NCBI GenBank assembly: GCA_009377635.1
Contig: WHTR01000006.1
Span: 1-56,504 of the forward strand
DNA length: 56,504 nucleotides
Direction of reading: 5' to 3'
From: Chloroflexota bacterium
GTDB taxonomy: Bacteria; Chloroflexota; UBA6077; SHYK01
Shown here: positions 43,068 through 51,722 of the stretch, piece after piece
How positions within the stretch are numbered: the first letter of the stretch is position 1
Layout of the letters: the number at the start of each line of letters is the position of its first letter
Program-made: the position numbers and the translations under genes
The notes under the pieces: generated by a model
Told to the model about the DNA's origin: nothing
Seen by the model: only the letters and a program-made list of their open reading frames with translations
Database searches by the model: none

Positions 43068-44093
43068 TTAGTCGCTTCCCTCTCGGTAGAAGCCCCAGGC
43101 CCGCATGGTTGGCTCGTCCGTGACCCGGTATAGGATGGCGTCCTCACCCAGGCGGTTCTCATGCTGGTGGAGCCGCCAGGGCGGCACCTGGAAGATGTCC
43201 CCCGTGGCCCATGCGACGCGCTCGCCATCGACGAGCGTCGTGCCCTCGCCCTGCACGACGAAATACGAGGTCGTGCAGTTGTGGCGGTGGGCCTCCGTCG
43301 CGAAGTGCGGTGGCAGGAGCTGCACTGCGGCGCTGAGGGTCGGAATGGTGGGTCCGTGGCTGATGGGGTGGGAATAGGTCACCACGTAGCCGTCCAACGG
43401 ATCGGGATCGTCCTCGTTCTCCTTCAGCGCGTCGAGCGCGGCTACGGTATCGGCCCAGCGGTAGCGATAGGGTGGGGTGGGCAGCGGACTCGTGATCCAC
43501 GACGGGCGCAGCCGCCCCCAGGTATCGGCCGCATGGCCGGGTGGCTTAGCCAGCGGCTGAGTGGGCTGTGCGTACACCTCTCGAAACATGTGGCTCAATC
43601 GGGCGAAGTGCAGGTCCAATGCATCCAACCAGAAGACCGGCGCATCACCGACGTTGCGATAGTCGTGCCACGCCCACCAGGGCGTGGTGATGAGGTCGCC
43701 GTCCGCCATGGGGAAGGCCTCGCCCTCCACGACCATGGCGGCCTGGAGATTGCCTCGAATAATGAAGCGCAGTCCGGCCTGGGTATGGCGGTGGGCCTCC
43801 GCCACCTCGCCCGGCATGAGAATCTGCACACCGAAGCCCAGCTTGCTGATCTGTTTCCGGCCGGCCATCTGGCCCGCCAGGGCGCCGGTCTGGTCCATGG
43901 AAACGAGCTCACCCGCCCGCTGGAGCGCCTCATGATACTCCGACCTCTTCCAGATCAGCGGGTCAGCCCGCTGGCCACCTGCACTCGTGGGCGCGTTTGT
44001 GCCCCAGCGGCGCCACGACCCACCGAGCCCACGCTCGTTGAGATACTGGTCGAGCTCGGCAATGCTTTGCACCGATGTAATGTCCACGTCCAC
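43068..44093 (-). CDS. Bicupin, gentisate dioxygenase-like
   Basis: A 341-residue two-cupin protein. N-terminal cupin: EVAEAHRHTQAGLRFIIRG and WAWHDYRN; C-terminal cupin: HFATEAHRHNCTTSYFVVQG and WRLHQHEN. All HxH pairs and the later His are present. It is first of the minus-strand run that continues through the second bicupin, lyase and amidohydrolases. No good promoter is seen in the 140 bp upstream. Probably Fe(II)-dependent ring cleavage of a hydroxylated aromatic acid. Confidence 0.84.
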   Translation of the reverse strand: MDVDITSVQSIAELDQYLNERGLGGSWRRWGTNAPTSAGGQRADPLIWKRSEYHEALQRAGELVSMDQTGALAGQMAGRKQISKLGFGVQILMPGEVAEAHRHTQAGLRFIIRGNLQAAMVVEGEAFPMADGDLITTPWWAWHDYRNVGDAPVFWLDALDLHFARLSHMFREVYAQPTQPLAKPPGHAADTWGRLRPSWITSPLPTPPYRYRWADTVAALDALKENEDDPDPLDGYVVTYSHPISHGPTIPTLSAAVQLLPPHFATEAHRHNCTTSYFVVQGEGTTLVDGERVAWATGDIFQVPPWRLHQHENRLGEDAILYRVTDEPTMRAWGFYREGSD

Positions 44094-44258
44094 CTCCTGT
44101 GCACGGCTAGCGTCAACTGCGCTATGCGATAGCTTATCACTGCTCCTGATCAGCCGTGCAAGCGGTAGCTCGCCTTGTCAGCATCGCGGCTTGCGAAGGT
44201 GCTCTATCAAATTCGTTTCAACCCGCCGCAATCTTATTCCAGGTATGAGCCGATAGCA

Positions 44259-44524
44259 ATGGGCCCCTGGCCCACGCGGATGAGGCATTGGTGGTCAACG
44301 GCGCTTGGTCTACCCACGGCGCGGCTCCACGATCTGCGCACACGCACGCCTCGCTGATGCTCTCGCATGGGGTACACCCGAAGATTGTCAGCGAGCGGCT
44401 TGGCCACTCGACCGTCTCCTTGACCCTGGACCGTTACTCGCACGTTCTTCCTGGATTGCAGGAGGCGGCGGCCCAGGCGTTCGATCAGGCGCTCGCGCCC
44501 CACGCCCAGGCGCAGGTACACTAA
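44259..44524 (+). pseudogene. Frameshifted tyrosine-recombinase (integrase) C-terminal fragment
   Basis: In one frame GLPTARLHDLR, then after a one-base shift HTHASLMLSHGVHPKIVSER and LGHSTVSLTLDRYSHVLPG. Together these are the R-x-x-R/HxxR...Tyr C-terminal signature of phage-type integrases, with the active-site Tyr in RYSHVL. Everything upstream is missing and the frame is broken. It lies 112 bp before tRNA-Arg. Confidence 0.8.
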
Positions 44525-44636
44525 TGAGGGCGGGCGCGCGGGTCCGGTTGCAAGGCTCATAGCCGTCGAATCGACCATGGAGGAACTGGCGTAGGAGCCG
44601 CGCAAAAGCTCGCGCCAGCTATGCAGGATCAGTCAG

Positions 44637-44709
44637 GCCCCCGTAGCTCAGCGGACAGAGCAGCGGTTTCCTAAACCGTGGGTCGGGTGTTCGAGTCACC
44701 CCGGGGGCG
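44637..44709 (+). tRNA. tRNA-Arg (anticodon CCT)
   Basis: Acceptor arms GCCCCCG/CGGGGGC pair (one C-G each end), D-arm AGCTCAGCGGACAGAGC, anticodon loop TTCCTAA giving CCT, and T-arm GGGTG-TTCGAGT-CACCC. CCA is not encoded after discriminator G. Confidence 0.93.
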
Positions 44710-44886
44710 CCGCATTCTGCGCCGAGATGCCCGGCGCATATCGAACATCGGGTGCTGCCAGACGTCGTCGTCCCGTCGATCGCGTCGGAGCCGGAAGCCG
44801 CCGCTACATTAACGACGTTGGCAAGACCAGTCCCGGCGCGAGAAGTGCCGCTCACGCAACTCGCCGCGGGAATGTCCAATCCAGCT

Positions 44887-45198
44887 TCACGGCGTCTCCC
44901 TGCTCGCGAGCTCTGCCTGTGCTCGGCCCAGGATTCCCATGCCGGCACCCTGACGACGCGCCTTTGCAACCATCGCCATCCGCTCGGCCAGGCCCATTGC
45001 GACGAGGCCGACGGCGCGCGTCCACGTCGGCAACGCCCAGGTCAGGCCGAAACCGACCAGGAGCACGACGGCGATCACACCCTCGGCAGTGGCGGCCTCC
45101 GTGTCCTCGTAGCCACGGACAAGCACGCCGGCGTGGGCCGATGCGGCGACCGCAAAGCTCACGCTCTCGAGGAGAGAAAAAAGCCGAATGGCCCGCAT
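44887..45198 (-). CDS. Small membrane protein, unknown function
   Basis: A 103-residue protein with two hydrophobic segments (about residues 10-30, SVSFAVAASAHAGVLVRGY, and 40-60, VIAVVLLVGFGLTWALP) and a basic C-terminal tail. GAGGAGGT lies 7 bp before ATG 45198, which supports translation. It resembles small polytopic proteins often found alone, but the C-terminus looks shorter than such proteins usually are. No partner genes in the same orientation. The 177 bp between it and tRNA-Arg hold nothing recognised. Confidence 0.5.
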   Translation of the reverse strand: MRAIRLFSLLESVSFAVAASAHAGVLVRGYEDTEAATAEGVIAVVLLVGFGLTWALPTWTRAVGLVAMGLAERMAMVAKARRQGAGMGILGRAQAELASRETP

Positions 45199-45409
45199 CC
45201 AGACTACCTCCTCACATCTCTATCGTGTCCACGTCGGTGCTGAGCCAAGCAGTTGGTCGACGACGCCCGGTATGCTTCCGATGCCACGTACAGGCGAGCC
45301 GCCCGATCCGCGAGTTCCGGTCTTGACGTCCCCAGCGGGCGCCCCGTCTGTTGATGCGTCTGAGGCGCGATCCCAACTCGCAGTTCTCCACGTAGATTAT
45401 TCATACTAG

Positions 45410-45549
45410 CAGTCGACCTTGAGGTCGATTCCCGCCACGCACGGGCCGAGCAACTGAGGGATGCCGCCCTGAAGGGCAGGCCTACAGGCCGTCCCCCTGG
45501 CCCGCCGTTTACGGCGGCAACAACGGCGATATACATGAGAAGTGACCCG
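45410..45549. mobile_element. Probable CTAG-flanked element sharing an end with the 16.7-kb MITE
   Basis: The right end CATGAGAAGTGACCCG-CTAG-TT matches the left end of the 16656 MITE (in reverse: CATGAGAAGTGACCCA-CTAG-TT). A second CTAG at 45406-45409 would make a 140-bp unit. The left end is poorly conserved, so its boundary is tentative. The remaining 45199-45909 region holds no recognised gene. Confidence 0.5.
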
Positions 45550-45909
45550 CTAGTTCAACCGCGCGACCATGTCTCGGACGAACCGCAGCCACCCGCGGAA
45601 GCTCGTGCTCCGCCGCGCGATAGTTCCCCTCATCGAACAGGAGACGGAGAAGGCTGACTCAGCCAGCGGAACAGCGTTACCCGCGCGGCCGACGAGCACC
45701 GCAAACGCGGTTCGTGCACGTTCCACCGCCTCGTCCATGCCGGTTCTCCGGTCTGCGTCCAGGCGGGCGTGAAGAAATCGTTAAATTATAGGGAGGAATG
45801 GTTGCATCGTCGGCCGGCCGCCGCCTATCCTGTCACCGGCGCTGTTTGTCGGTCTTCTGCCCCATGTTTCCTCGCAGGCATCCCGGAGAATGGAGAAAAA
45901 GGACAGCTC

Positions 45910-46950
45910 ATGGATGCGGCAGCTCCTCCGCGGCCGGGCACGGCAGCCTGGCGACCGCGGTTCGTTCGGTGCAACCTCTGCGGCGCGGACGCATGCCGGG
46001 AGATATACCCGTCCCGGCTGACGAATGCGTCCGAGCGCGACATTCACGAGATCTTCGCCTGCACCAGCAACGCGTATGGGGAATGCGGGCCCATCGTCCG
46101 CTGCACGGCATGCGGGCTGGTGTACCAGAATCCACAGCCCGACCCGGAGGATATCCTCGCGGCGTACGTGCAAGTGGTGGATGCCCGGTACGAAGAGGAG
46201 CGCGAAGGGCGTGTTCACACGTTCCGAAGGGCGCTGGTCGAGCTTGAGGAATACGCAGCACCCGGACGTCTTCTGGACGTGGGCAGCCACCTGGGCGTGT
46301 TCGTCGAGGTGGCGCGTGAGCGGGGCTGGGAGGCGCACGGCGTGGAGCCTTCGTTGTGGGCAACGGAGCGCGCGCGTGCGCGGGGGCTGCCGGTCACCTG
46401 TGGGACGGTCGCCGACCTAGCTGCCGGGGGCGAGCCGCACGATGTCATCACCTTGTGGGATGTGATCGAGCACCTGTCGGACCCGTCCGGCGAGCTGCGG
46501 CGGTTGTACCGACTGCTGCGGCCCGGTGGCGTGCTCGCCCTCTCCACGATGGACGTCGACGCGCCCGTCGCCCGCCTTCTCGGCCGGAACTGGCCCTGGT
46601 ACATGCTGATGCACCTGTTCTACTTCTCGCGGGACACGATTCGTCGTCTCGTCGAATCGGCCGGGTACGAGGTGATCGAGGTCCGCCGCCATCGCCGGAT
46701 CGTCCGATTCTCGTATCTGATCTCGCGACTGGAACGACGAATCGGCCGACTGTACCAGCCGCTCGACTGGGCCGTCGAGCGGACCGGGCTTGGCCGGCGC
46801 CTGGTCACCGTGGACCTCGGTGACGTGATCACGCTCTTCGCGCGCCGACCCGGGTCCTGGATCGAGCTCGATGCATCACGCGCCCTCGGCACCGTGTCGC
46901 AGGACGGGACGAGCCGTCGGCCCGTGGCTGTCGCGCGAAAAGCATCCTGA
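45910..46950 (+). CDS. Class I SAM-dependent methyltransferase with N-terminal zinc-ribbon-like segment
   Basis: A 346-residue protein. Residues about 20-75 hold two Cys pairs (CNLCGADAC and CTACGLVYQNPQPDPEDI), the zinc-binding head found on sugar and polyketide-tailoring methyltransferases. The Methyltransf_23 domain follows: RLLDVGSHLGVFVEVARERGW (motif I), HDVITLWDVIEHLSDP (motif IV) and LRPGGVLALST. ATG 45910 is used since upstream codons in the track are unlike the family and GGAGAAAAAGGACAG precedes it. It is followed 8 bp later by a GT-C glycosyltransferase, implying a role in cell-surface glycan or lipid modification. Confidence 0.85.
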   Translation: MDAAAPPRPGTAAWRPRFVRCNLCGADACREIYPSRLTNASERDIHEIFACTSNAYGECGPIVRCTACGLVYQNPQPDPEDILAAYVQVVDARYEEEREGRVHTFRRALVELEEYAAPGRLLDVGSHLGVFVEVARERGWEAHGVEPSLWATERARARGLPVTCGTVADLAAGGEPHDVITLWDVIEHLSDPSGELRRLYRLLRPGGVLALSTMDVDAPVARLLGRNWPWYMLMHLFYFSRDTIRRLVESAGYEVIEVRRHRRIVRFSYLISRLERRIGRLYQPLDWAVERTGLGRRLVTVDLGDVITLFARRPGSWIELDASRALGTVSQDGTSRRPVAVARKAS

Positions 46951-46958
46951 CCGGACCG

Positions 46959-48677
46959 GTGGATTCCCGCACGCTGGCGCCTCACCTCCGGCCTCGCCTC
47001 GCCGATCCCCGCGTGACGCTGCTCCTCGCGGCACTCGTCATCGAGGCAGTCGCCCTGTGCCTCTGGCCGACCGTCTTCATGCTGAGCGCGCCGGAGAGCG
47101 CGTCCCGTCTCGGCGACATGTTCCTGCACCGCTACCAGCCGGTCGCCGAAGTGCTGTGGGCGATCACGGACCGGGTGAATTGGGTCGTGCCCGGCGCTCT
47201 TGAGTCGTGGGAGCATCGAATCGAGTTTTTCTTCGCGTGCGTGTTCGTCGCGTTCGCGGCGTACGCCCTTGCAGCGTGGAGGCTCACGCGATGGCGGATG
47301 GGAGAGGCCGCACTGTCGGGCTCGCGGTCAATGCTGAGGTGGGTCGTCGTACCCCTCGTGATATTCCAGGCGACCCTCATCTGGGTCCCCGGGTCGATGA
47401 CGACCGACATCTTCAACTACGCGCTCTACGGCGAGATGCCGGTTCTCTATGACGCCAACCCATTCGTTCGAACGCCCTCGGAGTTCCCGGAGAGCCCGCT
47501 CTACGACCTCATCCCGCTCTACTGGCACGACGCGCCGTCTGTTTACGGCCCGCTCTGGGTCGCTGTCTCAACGGGGGTCGCTGGGCTGCTCCGTTCGATG
47601 CCCCTGGCCGACGAGCTGCTTGCCTACCGCCTGATCGCCAACGCGGCGCATCTCGTCAACACGTTGCTGATCTGGTCCATCGCGCGACGGCTACACCCGA
47701 AGCGCGCGCCGTCCGCGGCTCTCGCGTATGGGTGGAACCCACTGCTGCTGGTCGACTTCGCCCTCAACGGCCACAACGACGCGCTGATGTTGACGCTCGT
47801 CCTCGTCGCGTTCCTGCTGGCCTGCGGCAGGCGCCACAGCGCGGCAGGCCTCGCCTTCGGGCTCTCGGTCGCGACCAAGTACACGTCGATCCTCGTGGCA
47901 CCGGTCCTGCTGTTGTACGGGGCTCGCCGTGCCGGCAGCGCGAATCCGGCATGGGTCGGGCGGCTCCTACTGCGGTTGAGCCGGATCCCATTCCTGGCGC
48001 GCCTTCCGAACGCGAAGCCCCCATCGATCGCTCAGGTGCTCCGAGGGAGTCTGCTCGTCATAGCGCCCGTCGTCCTACTGTATCTGCCATGGTTCCAGGG
48101 GATCGACACGCTGGGACCGCTCCTCTACTGGGCCAGTGGTCCGCGGCTTGCAAACTTCTGGCCGGAGCCGGCCCTCATTAGCGTGACGGCATGGACGTCC
48201 GGGTTGCTCGGCACGTCGTACGAGGCCGCCTGGTACCCGATCCTGGAGGGGTTCAAGCTCATTGTCAAGGCCGTGTTCGCGGGGTACATCCTCATCGAGG
48301 CGTGGCGGGCGCAGACGCTCGACGACGTCCTTGCCGCGTCAGCGCGGATCGCGCTGGTTTTCCTCATGCTGGTGAACACGTGGATCCTGCCCTGGTACTA
48401 CGCCTGGCCACTCGCCTTCTGCGCCGCGCTCGGCTGGGGCTCAATGACAACGCGTGTCTGTGCCGGCTTCACGCTGACGGCGATGGTGATCATGTACCAA
48501 CGCCACTGGGGCCATGAGGTGGTTGCCGAGTGGGCCGGGCTGTTCCTGGTACTGCCGCTGGCGCTCGCCCTCGCACCGCGCGTCGCCGGCTGGCTGCAGA
48601 ACCAGCGCACCACGCGCGCCGGCGGGCTGCGCCGACTCCCCTCGGACCGCCCCGCAGTCGACTCGATGCCGCACTGA
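46959..48677 (+). CDS. GT-C membrane glycosyltransferase (MptA/B- or GT87-like)
   Basis: A 572-residue polytopic protein with about 12 hydrophobic segments. The first outside loop carries SMTTDIFNYALYGEMPVLYDANPF, with the acidic motif expected in polyprenyl-phosphate-sugar transferases; YGPLWVAVSTGVAGLLR and WNPLLLVDFALNGHNDALML are further family-like stretches. It should transfer a sugar (mannose in known relatives) from a polyprenyl carrier outside the membrane. GTG 46959 starts 8 bp after the methyltransferase gene. Sugar and acceptor unknown. Confidence 0.82.
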   Translation: MDSRTLAPHLRPRLADPRVTLLLAALVIEAVALCLWPTVFMLSAPESASRLGDMFLHRYQPVAEVLWAITDRVNWVVPGALESWEHRIEFFFACVFVAFAAYALAAWRLTRWRMGEAALSGSRSMLRWVVVPLVIFQATLIWVPGSMTTDIFNYALYGEMPVLYDANPFVRTPSEFPESPLYDLIPLYWHDAPSVYGPLWVAVSTGVAGLLRSMPLADELLAYRLIANAAHLVNTLLIWSIARRLHPKRAPSAALAYGWNPLLLVDFALNGHNDALMLTLVLVAFLLACGRRHSAAGLAFGLSVATKYTSILVAPVLLLYGARRAGSANPAWVGRLLLRLSRIPFLARLPNAKPPSIAQVLRGSLLVIAPVVLLYLPWFQGIDTLGPLLYWASGPRLANFWPEPALISVTAWTSGLLGTSYEAAWYPILEGFKLIVKAVFAGYILIEAWRAQTLDDVLAASARIALVFLMLVNTWILPWYYAWPLAFCAALGWGSMTTRVCAGFTLTAMVIMYQRHWGHEVVAEWAGLFLVLPLALALAPRVAGWLQNQRTTRAGGLRRLPSDRPAVDSMPH

Positions 48678-48924
48678 GCTCATATCCCATCCCAGCGCGC
48701 ACGCGTGGCCCTCGAACTGAGGACAGCGGTGAATCATCGCCGTCCCACAGCCCAGACTGACGGCCGGCGCGCCTCTCGCTGCGGGCGACTCTCGTCCGGG
48801 CCGCGATGGGGGCCATCCTCGCTCGATTGACGAGAGCACGTCATGGTTGACACGGCTGATCCGCCGCGTCTATCGTGCCTTGCTGCAGCGGACCAGAAGC
48901 GCCCCCAACGGAAGCGAGGTACCC

Positions 48925-50529
48925 ATGATCGTTCGTCCAGCCGAGGCCAATGCCGATCACGTGGCGGGCGAGCCCACACGCCCGGGCTTCAGCCTCCGGC
49001 CAGTGGATCCAGCGCGCTTCGCCCTCGCCAGCGCTGCCGTCGTCACCATCATTCTCGTGACGCGCCTTCCCCTTGCCGCGGAGATGCTCTTCCACTGGGA
49101 CTCGGGCAACTACGCCCTGGCCATCGAGAACTACAACGTCGCGTCTCATCAGCCACATCCGCCGGGGTACCCCCTGTACGTCGCTACCGCGTGGCTTGTG
49201 CATCAGCTCGTCGGAGAAGCCAATCGCAGCTACGTGCTGCTGAGCGTCGCGGGGAGCGCGGCCGCAGCCGTCGCCGTCCTCGGATTCGCGTGGCGGCTCT
49301 TCGGCCCGCGTGTTGGCGTTCTCGCCAGCATACTCTTCATCACGAGTCCGACGGTCTGGAGCCACGGGGAGGTGGCCCTGCCCTACGTCTTTCTCGCGCT
49401 GTTCTCGGCGCTGATCGGCTGGTGCGTGGTCGAGACCCGCTGGGGGGGCAGGAACCTGACGCTCCCCGGCGCCGCCCTGCTGGGCATGGGAGGAGGATTC
49501 CGTCCGGACCTGCTCATGTGGCTTTCCCTGCCATGGCTGTATGGATCGTTCCGACGCCTTCGTTGGCTCGTCGCGGGAGGCGCCGCCGTCCTGGTGATCG
49601 TCGCGGCTTGGGCGATCCCGATGGCGCAACTGAGCGGAGGATGGCAGGCGTACGCCACCGCGACACAGCAGGCGCAAGAGATGTGGGGGCCTCCGGCATC
49701 CACGAAAAGGGCATTCGTCGAGCACGCCCAAATGCAAGCAGAGCGCACCCGCGACCACATCAGGTACGCCCTCGGGCCTGCGCTCTTCTTCCTTGCGTAC
49801 GGGCTGGTTCGCATGGCGGCTCAGCCGCGCGCCCTCGGCCCCGCTGCTGGAGTGCCACTCCTGTTCGCGTTGATGGTCACACCGAGCGTGCTGTTTTTCG
49901 TCTTCGTGCATATCACGAATCCCGGCTACATCCTGGCGATTACCGTGCCCCTCCTCCTCCTAGCGGCGAAGTCGGCGGACGTTCTCGCAACCGATCTCGC
50001 CAAGGGACTCCGGCAGGTCCTCGGATCCCCGACGCAGAAACCGCTGGCATTCGCTATCGTTGCACCCGTCGCGCTGTGGAACGCGGGGATCTTTCTGCTT
50101 GCGCCGGGGGAAGGCAGCCTTGAACACATCCGGGCCCATGATTCGGAGCTGAAACCGATCGTCGAGCACATCCGATCCCACCACGAGTCCGGCTCGACCA
50201 TCGTTATCTCTGGCGCGTGGGGAATCAGACATCTGGAGTACTACCTGCCCGACTTCCGGACGGCGCACCATCTCATGTCGACGATGGCGATCCAGGACGC
50301 CGATGGACCGACGGACGTGCCTGACGGCGTCACGACGGCGGTGGTCGTGAACGACGCCGTCGAGGCCGCCGAGGGCGATCCCGGTGTCGACCGAATCGAC
50401 TTCCCGCCCGGTGCGTCCCTTTCCGAAGTCCGACTGGCGAACGGAGCTACGCTGGAGTTCGCAGACGACGTCCTGCGGATCGCGGGCCCTCAGCCCGGCC
50501 CAGTCCCCACCGCGCGGGAGTCCGACTGA
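48925..50529 (+). CDS. GT39/DUF2723-like membrane glycosyltransferase
   Basis: A membrane protein of 534 residues from ATG 48925 (or 560 from GTG 48847; GAGGT lies 5 bp before the later one). After a hydrophilic N-terminus the first helix is followed by MLFHWDSGNYALAIENYNV, the acidic loop of GT39-type enzymes, then HQPHPPGYPLYVATAWLVHQL. About ten more helices and a soluble C-terminal domain follow. It probably extends or decorates the same surface glycan as its neighbour. Convergent with the transketolase gene, with a hairpin between. Confidence 0.8.
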   Translation: MIVRPAEANADHVAGEPTRPGFSLRPVDPARFALASAAVVTIILVTRLPLAAEMLFHWDSGNYALAIENYNVASHQPHPPGYPLYVATAWLVHQLVGEANRSYVLLSVAGSAAAAVAVLGFAWRLFGPRVGVLASILFITSPTVWSHGEVALPYVFLALFSALIGWCVVETRWGGRNLTLPGAALLGMGGGFRPDLLMWLSLPWLYGSFRRLRWLVAGGAAVLVIVAAWAIPMAQLSGGWQAYATATQQAQEMWGPPASTKRAFVEHAQMQAERTRDHIRYALGPALFFLAYGLVRMAAQPRALGPAAGVPLLFALMVTPSVLFFVFVHITNPGYILAITVPLLLLAAKSADVLATDLAKGLRQVLGSPTQKPLAFAIVAPVALWNAGIFLLAPGEGSLEHIRAHDSELKPIVEHIRSHHESGSTIVISGAWGIRHLEYYLPDFRTAHHLMSTMAIQDADGPTDVPDGVTTAVVVNDAVEAAEGDPGVDRIDFPPGASLSEVRLANGATLEFADDVLRIAGPQPGPVPTARESD

Positions 50530-50532
50530 ACA

Positions 50533-50550
50533 CACGCACGGACGTGCGTG
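50533..50550. terminator. Hairpin between convergent genes
   Basis: CACGCAC and GTGCGTG pair around GGAC between the stops of the glycosyltransferase (50529) and transketolase (50560) genes. No T-tract, so a bidirectional terminator role is tentative. Confidence 0.45.
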
Positions 50551-50559
50551 CCGCGAGCG

Positions 50560-51453
50560 CTAACCGCCAGCCTGCCGTCGGCTCCGCGCCAGCTCCAGCT
50601 CCCCGAGCGCCTGCGCGAGCTGCTCCGGCGTGGGCGCCTTGCCGTGGAACTCCGGGTTGTTCTCCATAAAGGACACGCCCTTCCCCTTTACCGTCCGGCA
50701 GACGATCATCGTCGGTCGACCCTTCGTCTCGGTGGCGACATCCAGCGCCTCGGCGAGTGCCCGCACGTCGTGTCCGTCCACGTCCAGCACGTGCCACCCG
50801 AAGGCGCGCCACTTGTCGACGATGGGCTCGGTGATGAGCGTGTCCGCGACGAACGTGTCATTCTGGAGGCCGTTGACGTCCACCAGGCCCGTCAGGTTGT
50901 CGAGCTTGTGATGTGCAGCGAAGAGGGCAGCTTCCCAGATCTGACCCTCGTTCATCTCGCCGTCGCCGATGAGCACGTAGACACGATAGCCGGCCCCGTC
51001 CAGCTTGCCGGCAAGGGCAGCCCCTTGAGCGACCGAGAATCCCTGGCCGAGCGAGCCGGTCGACACTTCGACGCCAGGCGTCCGCGTCTGGTCCGGGTGG
51101 CCTTGCAGATGGCTGCCGGACTTCCGAAGCCGCGCGAGCTCCTCGACCGGGAAGTGGCCCGTCCGCGCGAGCGCTGCGTAGAGCACGGGGGCGGCGTGCC
51201 CCTTGCTCAGGATGAACCGGTCGCGACCCGGCCACTTTGGTTCACGTGGGTTGAACCGCATTGTGTGAAAGAACAGCGTGGCCACGATCTCGGCGGATGA
51301 GAGGGATCCACCCGGGTGGCCGGAGCGGGCAGCGGTCACCATCTCGAGAACGTCCCGGCGGAGCCGGTATGCGTGCTCCTCGAGTTGGCGAACGAGAGCT
51401 TCGGGGAGGCTCTTGACTGCTCCGTCTATGCCCGGCCCTCCTGCGTTTTCCAT
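50560..51453 (-). CDS. Transketolase, N-terminal subunit
   Basis: A 297-residue thiamine-diphosphate-binding half of a two-gene transketolase. Motifs: SGHPGGSLSSAEIVATLFFH, LSKGHAAPVLYAAL, STGSLGQGFSVAQG and the ThDP/Mg site GDGEMNEGQIWEAA with VDVNGLQ. It moves two-carbon units between sugar phosphates in the pentose-phosphate path, but needs a C-terminal partner subunit. None is next to it in this window. ATG 51453 begins at MENAGG; the extra N-terminal residues in the track are non-conserved. Confidence 0.9.
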   Translation of the reverse strand: MENAGGPGIDGAVKSLPEALVRQLEEHAYRLRRDVLEMVTAARSGHPGGSLSSAEIVATLFFHTMRFNPREPKWPGRDRFILSKGHAAPVLYAALARTGHFPVEELARLRKSGSHLQGHPDQTRTPGVEVSTGSLGQGFSVAQGAALAGKLDGAGYRVYVLIGDGEMNEGQIWEAALFAAHHKLDNLTGLVDVNGLQNDTFVADTLITEPIVDKWRAFGWHVLDVDGHDVRALAEALDVATETKGRPTMIVCRTVKGKGVSFMENNPEFHGKAPTPEQLAQALGELELARSRRQAGG

Positions 51454-51722
51454 GCTCTGATCGTTCGGGGCGCCACGACCTATTCTCATTCCACCGTGAC
51501 ACCTGCATTCCGTAGGCTCACTACCGTGCGGGATCCGCCGTGGATTCTGTTTAGACCACAAGAGGGACGAGGCAAATCAGCAGGCGTGATGGCCGCTAGC
51601 GTCTGCCAGGGAATTATAGACGGTTCGGCCAGCTTCAACGCTGTGGCGGGCCGCCTGCGCCGGCCGCGCGAGATACGCTAGACTGTCCCACCGGTGCGAG
51701 CCGACGAGGAAGGGGGCTGTGC

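Noticed and set aside
45550-45738. 62-codon minus-strand ORF ending at CTAG
   Set aside because: No homology, no ribosome site; retained only as a comment on the CTAG/TAG coincidence.
48843-50123. 426-residue plus-strand ORF
   Set aside because: Another frame of the GT39-like gene; arginine-rich shadow.
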